A stretch of DNA of 64,000 bases from Marinobacter segnicrescens (GCF_900111555.1 NZ_FOHZ01000002.1:124001-188000); one strand, 5' to 3'; shown: positions 16,880 through 25,666, counted from the first letter of the stretch. Numbers and translations are program-made. The notes: generated by a model from the letters alone, not told the origin.

Positions 16880-18925
16880 TCAGAAGTCGACGGTCAGGCC
16901 GACATTAAGGCGACGGCCGTCCAGTACGACGCCGTAGGTGTCATTGGTCACTCCCTTGTCCACCACGTTGTACAGGCCAGCCTTTACCCGGGCGCAGTCG
17001 TTAAGGGCGTAGACCATGCCCACATCGACGAAGGTGTAGTCGGGGGTGCCGTCGGCCATGCTGGTCCGGCTCAGGTAATCCGTGGTTTCGCCCCGGTAGT
17101 TCCCATCCAGCCAGAGGTTCAGGCGCTCAGTCGTCTGCCAGTCCAGTCCGGCGTTCGCCATGTGTTTGGGAATCTTGTTAAGGGGCTCACCCTCGAAGTC
17201 ACCCGACTTCTGCTCTGAGTCTGTGTAGGTATAGCTGGAACTGAACGTCAGGGTTGGTGTAATGCCGTAGTCCAGGGATAGCTCGATCCCCTGCATGGAC
17301 GCTTCGTCGATATTGTCCCGGGTGCTCAGGAAAAGATAGTTGTTACCCTCGTAGGCGCACTGCCAGGTGGATGGGTCATCGCGATCCCCGCCGGGATTAC
17401 AGAAACGGTCCTCCGCAATCTTGTCGTCGAACTCGGTGTAGAACACCATGGCGCTGGCATCAAGGTCAGTCGCCAGGCTGTTAAACACAAAGCCGGCTTC
17501 ATAGCTGACGCTGGTTTCCGGCTCCAGGTCCTCGTTGCCAATAATCAGTGCCCGGGGGTGCGGCGCGGGTGAACCACCGCCCCCGGTACCCCGCCCAAAG
17601 CCTTCCGTAGCCTCCGGCAGGCTGGGCTGCTTGTAGCCTGTGGAAACGCCGCCCTTGAAGGTCCACTCCGGTGTCAGCCGATAGTTCGCGTAGACCCGGG
17701 GCGTCCAGTGCCCACCAAAGAGCTCGTCGTCGTTATAGCGAACGCCGGTGGTAATGCTCAGGTCATCCAGCACACCCCACTCCACCTCGGCGAACAGGGC
17801 GGCAATCCAGCGGTCAACGCTGCGGGTGGCGGTTGGAATACCCGTTCCCAGCAGACCGTTGGTTTCATCGGTCAGGTCTTCGTATTTGTACTGGCCGCCA
17901 AAGGTGACGATGTGGCGGCCCATCAGCCAGGTACCCTGGCTGTTGAGCGTGGTGATTTCCTCCTTTTTCTCCAGATCCTGCACACGCTCGGACTCATCCC
18001 TCTGCAGGTAACTGTCCAGGGTCAGGTTACCGTAGGTTCCACGGTGACCCAGCACATACACCTCCTTCTGGTATTCATAGGTACTGGCCTCGTTGGGGTT
18101 ACCGCTGCTATCCGCCTCTGCGATACTCACGCCCGGGTTATGGGTGAACTCCAGTTCCGCCCGGTTATAGCCCAGCTCGATTTCGTTGTTGTCATCCGGC
18201 GTGAAAATCAGCGTGGCGCCGCCCTGGCGCCGGTCGCTGTCCGGCGTACTTTCTGCGTTGTCGTCACCACCGATGTAGTGACTTTCATCGGTTCCCTGCC
18301 AGGAGCCATTCACCTGGAGTCCGAGCAATCCCGGAATCAATCCGCCGCTGCTGTACAGGCTGACCTGCCGGGCATCCTCGTTTATATCATTCAGGGACTT
18401 GGTGTATTCGGTAGTGATAGACCCACTCCAATCGTCCGTCGCCTTTTTGGTGATGATGTTGATGACACCGCCCATGGCCTCTGATCCGTAGAGGGACGAC
18501 ATGGGGCCACGAATCACCTCAATGCGCTCGATAGCGGATACCGGTGGCAACGCGATCTGCTTCCCCCCGTCCTGGCCATTGGTGTTGATGTTGCGGCCTG
18601 CAGAAACCGGGCGACCGTCCACCAGGTAGAGTGTGTAGCCCTCGGTCATGCCCCGGATGGTTATATCCTGCGCATTGCCACCACCGTTCACGAAAACACC
18701 TGGAATGTTCTTTACCGCATCGGTGATATCCGAGTATGACCGCTTACGCAGCTCCTCACCGGGAATCACCGAGATACTGGCCGGCGCGTCGGAAATGTTC
18801 TGCTCAAAGCCAGAAGCAGTAACAACGATTTCCCCAAGTTCCAGGGGTGAGGACTGGGCCAGCAACGGCGAACCCCAGGTTGCCAGGGCAACTGAGGACG
18901 CCAGGAGGGTCACGGGACGACGCAT
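16880..18925 (-). CDS. TonB-dependent siderophore receptor (FepA/PfeA-like)
   Basis: A 681-residue outer-membrane receptor with a signal peptide ending near LLAQS, a plug domain (about 30-150) and a 22-strand barrel ending in the canonical aromatic residue ('LNVGLTVDF'). Plug hallmarks are 'NAQDITIRGMTEGYTLYLVD' and 'IERIEVIRGPMSSLYGSEA', the latter typical of the FepA/BfeA/IrgA group. An extracellular loop carries two cysteines (CNPGG... and WQCAYE) that could form a disulfide. The start has an AAGGAG site. A Fur-box-like sequence lies about 50 bases upstream, predicting induction under iron starvation. Confidence 0.9.
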   Translation of the reverse strand: MRRPVTLLASSVALATWGSPLLAQSSPLELGEIVVTASGFEQNISDAPASISVIPGEELRKRSYSDITDAVKNIPGVFVNGGGNAQDITIRGMTEGYTLYLVDGRPVSAGRNINTNGQDGGKQIALPPVSAIERIEVIRGPMSSLYGSEAMGGVINIITKKATDDWSGSITTEYTKSLNDINEDARQVSLYSSGGLIPGLLGLQVNGSWQGTDESHYIGGDDNAESTPDSDRRQGGATLIFTPDDNNEIELGYNRAELEFTHNPGVSIAEADSSGNPNEASTYEYQKEVYVLGHRGTYGNLTLDSYLQRDESERVQDLEKKEEITTLNSQGTWLMGRHIVTFGGQYKYEDLTDETNGLLGTGIPTATRSVDRWIAALFAEVEWGVLDDLSITTGVRYNDDELFGGHWTPRVYANYRLTPEWTFKGGVSTGYKQPSLPEATEGFGRGTGGGGSPAPHPRALIIGNEDLEPETSVSYEAGFVFNSLATDLDASAMVFYTEFDDKIAEDRFCNPGGDRDDPSTWQCAYEGNNYLFLSTRDNIDEASMQGIELSLDYGITPTLTFSSSYTYTDSEQKSGDFEGEPLNKIPKHMANAGLDWQTTERLNLWLDGNYRGETTDYLSRTSMADGTPDYTFVDVGMVYALNDCARVKAGLYNVVDKGVTNDTYGVVLDGRRLNVGLTVDF

Positions 18926-18973
18926 GTAATTCTCCTTTGTGTTCAAGAGTGCAGCAAAAAACTCGCATTTAAT

Positions 18974-18992
18974 GCGAATAAATATCATTTGC
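18974..18992 (-). promoter_or_regulatory. Fur-box-like site upstream of the TonB receptor
   Basis: Read on the minus strand, the 19 bases GCAAATGATATTTATTCGC match 13 of 19 positions of the Fur consensus GATAATGATAATCATTATC. It lies between the LysR gene and the receptor gene. Confidence 0.55.
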
Positions 18993-19018
18993 GACGGACA
19001 TTAACACAAAGGCAATAT

Positions 19019-19969
19019 TTATTGCGCGGAATGATATGTTCCGGATTCCGGAACGATCCGGGAGGTTCCGCTGGCCAGGCGCCATTCCGGTGGAACCGAC
19101 GCCCTCAGGTGCTGGATAAACATCCGGCTACGGCGGGGCAGGATGCCGTGGGGGTAAAGCAATGATACCGGCAGGACCGGCCCATGCCATTCGGGCATGC
19201 ACAGTTCGAACTGACGCGGGTGCGCGTCCAGCCGACGATCCGCAAGCCAGTGGGGCATCAGCCCGACGCCTCTGCCTGCAGCAATGGCATCGCCCTGCAC
19301 ACAATACTGGTCCACGCTGAACCGACCTGTCCGGCAACGTATTGTCCAGGGACCATTGACCGGATGATTCAACTCGACGCCCTGCTCATCGCCCCCCAAC
19401 ATATCAATCCAGGTGTGCTGGTCCAGCTCGGACGGCGATTGAGGGCAACCCCGGCTGGTGAAGTAAGACGGACTCCCATAGACACCCTGCGTCAGGTGCC
19501 CGAGCACGTCACAGCGGAAATTACCTTCCGGTACCGAACCCAGCCAGACACACACAGCGTCCGTCATCGCCTCCGGTGGTTGCTGCTGGGTCCGGATACT
19601 GACCTCCAGGCCCTCATGCTCTCCCATAAACCTGTCCACAACCCCGGCGAACCATCCCCGCACGAAGGCTTCATGGCAGCGTAGCTCCAGCACGCCGGTC
19701 ACCCCTTCCCTCAGCTCGTCCAGCGCCTCATGCCCCTGGGATACCAGTGCCAGGATCTCGTGGCTGTACCGGTAGAACAGCCGGCCGGCGTCATTGGGGT
19801 AGATTCGCCGGGACTGGCGAAGCAGCAGCGGCTGACCGACCGCTTCCTCGAGCTGGCGGATGCGGCGACTGAGCGTCGACTTGGGCAGGTCAAGCTCCCG
19901 ACAACTGGCGGTCAGGCTGCCGGTGCGGACAACAGAGGCGAAAGCCTCCAGTTCCCTGAGGTCGTACAT
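19019..19969 (-). CDS. LysR-family transcriptional regulator
   Basis: A 316-residue regulator with the N-terminal winged helix-turn-helix typical of LysR proteins ('LEAFASVVRTGSLTASCREL', 'LPKSTLSRRIRQLEEAVGQP'), followed by a periplasmic-binding-fold effector domain (about 90-300). It sits between the two arms of the siderophore island and reads toward the TonB receptor gene, so local control of iron uptake is likely. AraC-type or sigma/anti-sigma regulators are more usual for siderophore receptors. Its effector is unknown. It may also be Fur-controlled through the site at 20025-20043. Confidence 0.85.
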   Translation of the reverse strand: MYDLRELEAFASVVRTGSLTASCRELDLPKSTLSRRIRQLEEAVGQPLLLRQSRRIYPNDAGRLFYRYSHEILALVSQGHEALDELREGVTGVLELRCHEAFVRGWFAGVVDRFMGEHEGLEVSIRTQQQPPEAMTDAVCVWLGSVPEGNFRCDVLGHLTQGVYGSPSYFTSRGCPQSPSELDQHTWIDMLGGDEQGVELNHPVNGPWTIRCRTGRFSVDQYCVQGDAIAAGRGVGLMPHWLADRRLDAHPRQFELCMPEWHGPVLPVSLLYPHGILPRRSRMFIQHLRASVPPEWRLASGTSRIVPESGTYHSAQ

Positions 19970-20024
19970 TTCGCAATCGTTCCATTTTGTGCAACAGGTC
20001 GTGCCAATCTAGCACCTTTCAATA

Positions 20025-20069
20025 TTTAATGTGAATCATTATCATTAAAAGAGTTGCTTGCTATATACT
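20025..20069 (+). promoter_or_regulatory. Fur box and promoter of the FecBCD-type transport operon
   Basis: TTTAATGTGAATCATTATC at 20025-20043 matches 15 of 19 positions of the Fur consensus. A -10 element TATACT lies at 20064-20069, so the Fur site overlaps the -35 region (about 20041-20046), a classic repressor position. The promoter reads toward the binding-protein gene at 20116. The LysR gene diverges from the same region. Confidence 0.75.
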
Positions 20070-20115
20070 CTTGAGCGCATCGCAGGCCACCCGTCGTGGC
20101 CACTACGGAGAAACC

Positions 20116-21063
20116 ATGCAGACATCCCTTATTCATCGCGTCCGTCAGGGGCTGGCGGCTGGCCTGGCCATGCTGGCGATCAGCCAGAACGCCCTGGCCG
20201 AGACCCGCACCATCGAAACCCTCTACGGAGACGTCATTGTTGAAGGCCAGCCGGAGCGCGTGGTAACCCTCTACGAAGGCGCGCTGGACTCGGCCATTGC
20301 CGTTGGCGTGCAGCCCGTGGGTGCCATCATTACCCGGGGCGGCCAGCATGTGGCGGGCTATATCCGGGAAGCGGCCGGCGATATCGCAATCGTGGGTGCA
20401 CCGGGGGAGACCAACCTGGAAGCCGTCCTGGCCTTGCAGCCGGACCTGATCCTGGCCACCCGACAGACCAGCAGGGACCAGTACGAACTGCTGTCGCAGA
20501 TGGCACCCACCATCGTGCTGGATGTGCCAATGTTCCGGCAGGACACCTGGAAGCAGGAATTGGCCGGCTTCGCCCGAGCCCTTGGCCGGGAGGGCCAGGC
20601 TAACGACGTCATTGCCCGGGTTGGGCAACGTGCGAAAGAAGTCCGCAAAAAGGTGACCGGCAGCATACCGGAGCAACAGCGCGATACCGCCCTGGTCCGC
20701 TGGATGCCCCAGGGTCCGCTGGTGATGTCAGAAAACCTCTTCTCCGCCACCGTGCTGGCCTCGGCAGGGTTCGAGGTCGAGGATGGTGATATCGTCAAGG
20801 AAGGTCGCCCCCACAGCCAGCCCCTGAGCCAGGAAAACCTGTCGCTCATGGACCAGGAGTGGATCTTCCTGGCCACCATTAATGACGACGGTCGCGAAGC
20901 CCTGGACGCCGCCCGCCAGTCACCCGCCTTCAAGCGCCTGAAGGCCCACAGCGATGACCGGGTGGTACCGGTGGACGGCCACCTATGGACCAGTGCGTCC
21001 GGCCCGCTGGCCGCCCTGGCCATTCTTGATGACATAGAGAACGCGCTGTCGCAGCAACCCTGA
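20116..21063 (+). CDS. Iron-siderophore ABC importer, periplasmic binding protein (FecB-like)
   Basis: A 315-residue protein with a Sec signal peptide (cleavage near NALA, about residue 27) and the class-III binding fold ('PERVVTLYEGALDSAIAVG', 'EAVLALQPDLILATRQ', 'VVPVDGHLWTSASGPLAA'). It carries a ferric siderophore to the FecCD-type permease encoded next. The ATG at 20116 is chosen because ACGGAG precedes it and it gives a clean signal peptide. Its stop overlaps the next start (TGATG). It is a second binding protein beside the lipoprotein at 15984-16850, so the island may handle two forms of ligand. Confidence 0.85.
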   Translation: MQTSLIHRVRQGLAAGLAMLAISQNALAETRTIETLYGDVIVEGQPERVVTLYEGALDSAIAVGVQPVGAIITRGGQHVAGYIREAAGDIAIVGAPGETNLEAVLALQPDLILATRQTSRDQYELLSQMAPTIVLDVPMFRQDTWKQELAGFARALGREGQANDVIARVGQRAKEVRKKVTGSIPEQQRDTALVRWMPQGPLVMSENLFSATVLASAGFEVEDGDIVKEGRPHSQPLSQENLSLMDQEWIFLATINDDGREALDAARQSPAFKRLKAHSDDRVVPVDGHLWTSASGPLAALAILDDIENALSQQP

Positions 21064-22085
21064 TGACCGATTACGCCTGTCAGCGCACGCCTGAATCCCG
21101 TGCCCTTGTGCCGCCACTGCCTGTGGCGGTTTTTTTCGCTCTTGCCGCGGCAATGGCCAGCCTGTTGTGGGGCGCCGGCCCAGTTGGCCCGCTGGAAGCC
21201 TGGCAGGTACTCACGGGGAGCGGCGGTGACGAAGCCCGCTTCGTGGTCATGGAACTCCGACTGCCCAGGATGGCCACGGCGATGGCAACCGGCCTGGCCC
21301 TGGCAGTGGCCGGCGCCCTGCTACAGGCCCTGACCCGGAATCCGCTGGCTGAGCCAGGGCTGCTTGGGGTCAGTGGCGGAAGCGCCTTTGCGGTCACCCT
21401 CGCCATTTTGCTAGGGGCCAGTTCCGCCACCATGACCACCCTTGTTGCCCAGGCCGGCGCCCTGGCCGGGTGCTCCCTGGTGATGCTGGCTACCCGGTCC
21501 CGCGGGCTGGCAGCTGACCCGGTGCGCCTGGTGCTGGCCGGGGCCACGGTAACCGGCCTGCTGTTATCACTGACCTCAGTGATGATGCTGGCCGACCAGC
21601 GGGCCGCCGACGAAATCCGCTTCTGGATTACCGGCAGTATCGCCGGCACCTCGTTAGCCGACCTGGTTGCCGTTCTGCCGTCCATGGCGCTAGCGGGTGT
21701 TCTCGTCGTGATCGTGGCATCGCCGCTGGCGGCCCTGTCACTGGGCGAGCGTGCCGCCATGGGGCTGGGGCACCGCCCCGGGCGGATCCGCGCGCTGGTC
21801 GTCGTTTCAGTGGCATTACTGGTGGGAGGGGCCACCGCCCTGGCAGGACCGCTGGTCTTTGCCGGGCTGGTGGTACCGTTCATTGCCCGCGCCTTGGCCG
21901 GGCCGGATATTCGCAAAACCCTGAGGCTGTGCCTGCCCATTGGCCCGGGCATGATCCTGGTGGCCGATACCCTGGCCCGGGTCATCGGTGCGCCGGCGGA
22001 GCTCCCCCTCGGGGTCATTACCGCCATGCTGGGCGCCCCGGTACTGCTGATCATCGTGCGCTCCGGGCGCATACCCACCCTGTGA
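21063..22085 (+). CDS. Iron-siderophore ABC importer permease (FecCD family, first)
   Basis: A 340-residue polytopic inner-membrane protein of the BtuC/FecCD family, with about nine or ten transmembrane helices. Hallmarks are 'ELRLPRMATAMATGLALAVAGALLQ', shown here in part, 'NPLAEPGLLGVSGGSA' and the cytoplasmic coupling segment 'GLVVPFIARAL'. It pairs with the next permease to form a heterodimeric channel. Start and stop codons overlap or abut along the operon, indicating translational coupling. Confidence 0.9.
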   Translation: MTDYACQRTPESRALVPPLPVAVFFALAAAMASLLWGAGPVGPLEAWQVLTGSGGDEARFVVMELRLPRMATAMATGLALAVAGALLQALTRNPLAEPGLLGVSGGSAFAVTLAILLGASSATMTTLVAQAGALAGCSLVMLATRSRGLAADPVRLVLAGATVTGLLLSLTSVMMLADQRAADEIRFWITGSIAGTSLADLVAVLPSMALAGVLVVIVASPLAALSLGERAAMGLGHRPGRIRALVVVSVALLVGGATALAGPLVFAGLVVPFIARALAGPDIRKTLRLCLPIGPGMILVADTLARVIGAPAELPLGVITAMLGAPVLLIIVRSGRIPTL

Positions 22086-22092
22086 GGCTGTT

Positions 22093-23094
22093 ATGTCAGA
22101 ACTGCTGATACAGCACCGGAACATTGCTGCCAACCTGGTCCTGGCCGCCACTCTTTCACTGGCCATGGCCATGGCCCTGGCGCTGGGAACGGTCAGCGTT
22201 CCCCTGGACGGTCTGTGGGATGCATTGCTCGGACAAGGCAACGCCATGCACCGGTTCGTGGTTCAGGAACTGCGCCTGCCACGGGTGCTTGCCGGTGCCC
22301 TGACCGGCGCCGCGTTTGCCCTGGCCGGCTGCCTGATGCAGACCGTGGCCCGCAACCGGCTGGCCACCCCCGGCATTATCGGCATTGATAACGCCGCCAC
22401 TGCATTCGCCGTTGCTTCCGTGGTGGGCACCGGTATCAGCCTCGCCCCTTCCGCCATGGCCCTTGGCGGGGCAGCAACCGCTACCGCACTGGCCTTTGGC
22501 CTGGCGGGGGCCAACGGCACCCGGGGTTATCGGTTTATTATCGCCGGTCTTGGTATCGGCGCCATTGCGGGCGCCACTACCCAGGTGATGCTCAGCCGGG
22601 TGGCCATTGATGCGGCCAACGCCGCCTTCCCCTGGACCGTGGGTAGCCTGAACGCCCGATCGGCGACAGCGGTATCTGTGCTCGCTGTTGGCCTGGTAAC
22701 GGGCTGGATTGCGGCCCTGTTGCTGGGCCCGTCGCTGAATACCCTACAGTTCTCTGACCCGGTAGCCATTAACCTGGGCACGCAACTGAAGCGGGTGCGC
22801 ACCCTGAGCCTGGCCTGTGCGGTGCTGCTCACCGGGCTGGCAGTGGCCGTAGCCGGCCCGGTGGGTATGATAGCCCTGCTGGCACCGGAGCTGGCCCGGG
22901 CCCTGTCCCGTCCCGGCAGGGTGCCGCTGACCGCCTCGGCCCTGGCCGGTGCCGGTTTCATGGTCACCGCTGACCTGGCCGGCAGGTTGCTGCTGGCGCC
23001 CCTGGAACTGCCTGTAGGCCTGATTACCGCTATCGTGGGCGCACCCTACCTGATCTGGATACTTGTAAAACCGTCCTCACGGAGCCTGACATGA
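22093..23094 (+). CDS. Iron-siderophore ABC importer permease (FecCD family, second)
   Basis: A 333-residue FecCD-family permease. Family features are 'RFVVQELRLPRVLAGALTGA', 'AGCLMQTVARNRLATPGIIG' and 'GPVGMIALLAPELARALSRP'. It starts 7 bases after the first permease and its last four bases (ATGA) hold the start of the ATPase gene. It is diverged from its partner, as expected for a heterodimer. Confidence 0.9.
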   Translation: MSELLIQHRNIAANLVLAATLSLAMAMALALGTVSVPLDGLWDALLGQGNAMHRFVVQELRLPRVLAGALTGAAFALAGCLMQTVARNRLATPGIIGIDNAATAFAVASVVGTGISLAPSAMALGGAATATALAFGLAGANGTRGYRFIIAGLGIGAIAGATTQVMLSRVAIDAANAAFPWTVGSLNARSATAVSVLAVGLVTGWIAALLLGPSLNTLQFSDPVAINLGTQLKRVRTLSLACAVLLTGLAVAVAGPVGMIALLAPELARALSRPGRVPLTASALAGAGFMVTADLAGRLLLAPLELPVGLITAIVGAPYLIWILVKPSSRSLT

Positions 23095-23915
23095 GCCAGC
23101 CCCATGCCCTCCCGGCTAACGACCATTCCGAGCAGCCAGGCCTGGCAGTACAGGCGCTATCCCTTGCCCACGGACGCCACCCGGTGATCGATGCCCTGGA
23201 CCTGGAACTGCCACCGGGAAAGGTCACCGCCATCGTCGGCCCCAACGGTTGCGGCAAGTCCACCCTGCTCAACGGCCTCGCCCGGGTGCACGCTCCCGCC
23301 GGGGGTGCGGTGCTGCTGGATGGCAGGGATATCCACACCCTGCCCAGCCGGGAGGTGGCGCGCCAACTGGCCCTGTTACCCCAGGACAATACCGCGCCGG
23401 AGGGCCTCACTGTTACTGACCTGATCCGCTTCGGCCGCCAGCCCCACCAGGGCTTTCTCAGGCGATGGACGGAACAGGACCAGGCGATCCTTGACCAGGC
23501 ACTGGCTGCAGCAGATCTGGACGACCTGGCCGACCGTCCGCTGGATACCCTCTCCGGCGGGCAGCGCCAGCGAGCCTGGATTGCCATGAGTATCGCCCAG
23601 CAAACACCGTTGCTGTTGCTGGACGAACCCACCTCCGCCCTGGACCTGGGCCACCAGATCGAAGTTTTCGAACTGATCCGCCAACTCGCCGGCCAGGGCA
23701 AGACCATTGCCATGGTGGTCCACGACCTGGTGAGCGCCTGTCGCTACGCCGATCACCTGGTGGCCATGGCCGATGGTCAAATCCTGGCCCGGGGTGCGCC
23801 CTCTGACATCCTCGACCCGGCCCTGATCCACCACCTGTATGGGGTCCACTGCGACATCCTGCAGGACCCGGCGGACGGCACCCCGGTGCTGGTAAACCTT
23901 CGCAAGTCATTATAA
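23091..23915 (+). CDS. Iron-siderophore ABC importer ATPase (FecE/FepC-like)
   Basis: A 274-residue ABC ATPase with Walker A GPNGCGKST, Q-loop 'LALLPQDN', signature 'LSGGQRQRAW', Walker B 'LLLLDEPTSALDLGHQIE' and H-loop 'MVVHDL'. The 'LLDEPTSALDL' and 'GAPSDILDPALIHHLYG' segments are typical of FepC/FecE ATPases. It is the last gene of the Fur-controlled operon. About 30 bases after it, a different, phosphate-type promoter begins. Confidence 0.92.
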   Translation: MSQPHALPANDHSEQPGLAVQALSLAHGRHPVIDALDLELPPGKVTAIVGPNGCGKSTLLNGLARVHAPAGGAVLLDGRDIHTLPSREVARQLALLPQDNTAPEGLTVTDLIRFGRQPHQGFLRRWTEQDQAILDQALAAADLDDLADRPLDTLSGGQRQRAWIAMSIAQQTPLLLLDEPTSALDLGHQIEVFELIRQLAGQGKTIAMVVHDLVSACRYADHLVAMADGQILARGAPSDILDPALIHHLYGVHCDILQDPADGTPVLVNLRKSL

Positions 23916-23948
23916 AAACGGATAATTACGGAAGGCGGTCGTCCGGGC

Positions 23949-23982
23949 TTGTCATCAAGCTGTAATCGCCCGGAGTTATAAA
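23949..23982 (+). promoter_or_regulatory. PhoB-box promoter of the beta-helix gene
   Basis: Two 7-base repeats, TTGTCAT (23949-23955) and CTGTAAT (23960-23966), are separated by exactly four bases. Together they match 12 of 14 positions of the Pho-box half-sites CTGTCAT-N4-CTGTCAT. Exactly ten bases later comes TATAAA (23977-23982), a near-consensus -10. This is the known architecture of PhoB-activated promoters, where the Pho box replaces the -35. The start codon follows 33 bases after the -10. Confidence 0.7.
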
Positions 23983-24015
23983 TGCGGCCACATTTATTTC
24001 TCCGGAGATGCAGTA

Positions 24016-25584
24016 ATGTCCGCCAACGCTTCCCTGCTTGTTGAACAACTCTGGCAACTCAAACGCCTGGTGGACCGGGGCGAGTGCGCCGACATTCAGT
24101 TTGTTCACCTGAACAACCTGTTGCGGGAACCCAACTATCGCGCCGACGTGCTGCGCCGGGCGGAGGCCTCCGGCTCCGAGAAAGTCCGTAAACTGGTCGG
24201 ATCCATCCGCGACCAGGACTCCGGGATGCCCCTGATGGCCAATACCGGCCCGCAGTACATACCGGAGGCGGTCAAGTCAACACCACGCAAACGCCGTCAC
24301 CTGATATGGCTGGCGCCGCTGGTGGCTGCTGGTGCTGCGGTATCGGTCGGGTTTACCGCACTGGAACCACAAACCATCCGGATCAGCGAAAACATCACCG
24401 CCCCGGCCACCTGGGAAGGCGGCAAGACCTACGTACTCGAAGACATAGTGTTCGTGGATAACACCACCCTGACCATCGAAGCCGGCGCCACCATCCTGGG
24501 TGAAAACGGCTCCGCGCTGATCGTAACCCGGGACAGCCAGCTGTTTTCCCGGGGCCGGCCAGGCCAGCCAGTGGTGTTCACCAGTGCCCGGCCAGAAGGT
24601 GCACGTAGCCGCGGTGACTGGGGCGGCGTGGTTCTGCTGGGTAATGCCCCGGTCAACCAGCCCTCCGCCCAGATCGAGGGTATACCCGCCAGCGATCAGC
24701 GGGGAAGTTTCGGTGGTCCCGACGCAACCGATAGCTGCGGGGTGGTGGAATACACCCGCATCGAGTTCGCAGGCTTCGAGGTCTACCAGAACAATGAACT
24801 CAACGGCCTGACCCTGGGTGGCTGCGGCAGCAATACCATCGTGCGCCATGTGCAGGTTCACCGTGCGCTGGATGACGGTATCGAGATGTTTGGCGGCACC
24901 GTGGACCTGAAGCACATCCTGGTGTCCGGCGCTGCAGACGACAGCATTGACTGGGACTGGGGCTGGCGGGGCCGGGTGCAGTTCGCGGTTATCCAGCAGC
25001 ACGCCGATGTGGGCGACAACGCCTTTGAAGGGGACAATAACGGCGACCAGCACGAGACCACGCCCCGTTCAGAACCGGTATTCTACAACGTCACCCTTGC
25101 CGGTACCGGACATGGTGCGAAAGCCCATCGCGGCATGGTGCTGCGGGAAGGCACCGGCGGCCACTTCCACAACATGATCATCGACAGCTATGCCATGGAA
25201 GCCGTGGACACCCGGGATGAAGTCCGCGCCCTTGCCGCCGGAAAACAGCTCGTTTTCAGCGATAACATCATTGCCGCCACCGGCACTATGGGCAGCCGTC
25301 AAGCGGAACAGGGAGCAGACGACGATGATTACGGCTTTGACGAAGAGGCCTGGCTCAGGAGCCCGGAGAACCGCAACCACCTCAGCATCAGCAGCGCCCT
25401 GCATCCGGCGGCTCGGCACCTGACCGCACCGGACTTCCGGCCCCGTATTCCCAGCCGGGACATGCCCGCCACTGCACCGCCCAAGAGCGAGTTCTTCGAT
25501 GAGTCGGCCACCTTCTCTGGCGCCATCAACCCGAAGAACCCCGGCAGTTGGCTGGAGGGCTGGACCGCGTTCCCGGAATCCTGA
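24016..25584 (+). CDS. Membrane-anchored right-handed beta-helix protein, function unknown
   Basis: A 522-residue protein with three parts. Residues 1-90 are charged and helical with no signal peptide and no domain I recognise. Residues 95-115 form one membrane segment behind RKRR (91-94), predicting a cytoplasmic N-terminus. Residues 125-520 are periplasmic and repeat-rich, like a parallel beta-helix: 'TLTIEAGATILGENG', 'RGDWGGVVLLGNAPVNQ', 'VVEYTRIEFAGFEVYQNNEL', 'ALDDGIEMFGGTVDLKHILV'. Similar uncharacterised proteins occur in Bacteroidota and Myxococcota, from memory. Many Asp and Asn residues suggest metal or polyanion binding. The PhoB-type promoter suggests a role in phosphate starvation. 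The enzymatic activity, if any, is unknown. Confidence 0.75.
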   Translation: MSANASLLVEQLWQLKRLVDRGECADIQFVHLNNLLREPNYRADVLRRAEASGSEKVRKLVGSIRDQDSGMPLMANTGPQYIPEAVKSTPRKRRHLIWLAPLVAAGAAVSVGFTALEPQTIRISENITAPATWEGGKTYVLEDIVFVDNTTLTIEAGATILGENGSALIVTRDSQLFSRGRPGQPVVFTSARPEGARSRGDWGGVVLLGNAPVNQPSAQIEGIPASDQRGSFGGPDATDSCGVVEYTRIEFAGFEVYQNNELNGLTLGGCGSNTIVRHVQVHRALDDGIEMFGGTVDLKHILVSGAADDSIDWDWGWRGRVQFAVIQQHADVGDNAFEGDNNGDQHETTPRSEPVFYNVTLAGTGHGAKAHRGMVLREGTGGHFHNMIIDSYAMEAVDTRDEVRALAAGKQLVFSDNIIAATGTMGSRQAEQGADDDDYGFDEEAWLRSPENRNHLSISSALHPAARHLTAPDFRPRIPSRDMPATAPPKSEFFDESATFSGAINPKNPGSWLEGWTAFPES

Positions 25585-25591
25585 CCGGGAA
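25570..25591 (+). terminator. Stem-loop enclosing the stop codon of the beta-helix gene
   Basis: TTCCCGG (25570-25576) and CCGGGAA (25585-25591) form a perfect 7-bp stem; the 8-base loop contains the TGA stop. An AATTGTGT tail follows, which is only weakly T-rich. Confidence 0.4.
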
Positions 25592-25666
25592 AATTGTGTA
25601 GAATGCTCTCTTTTCGGTGACAGGACGTACACCCGTACACTCACGATCTGAAACCAGAGAGATACC

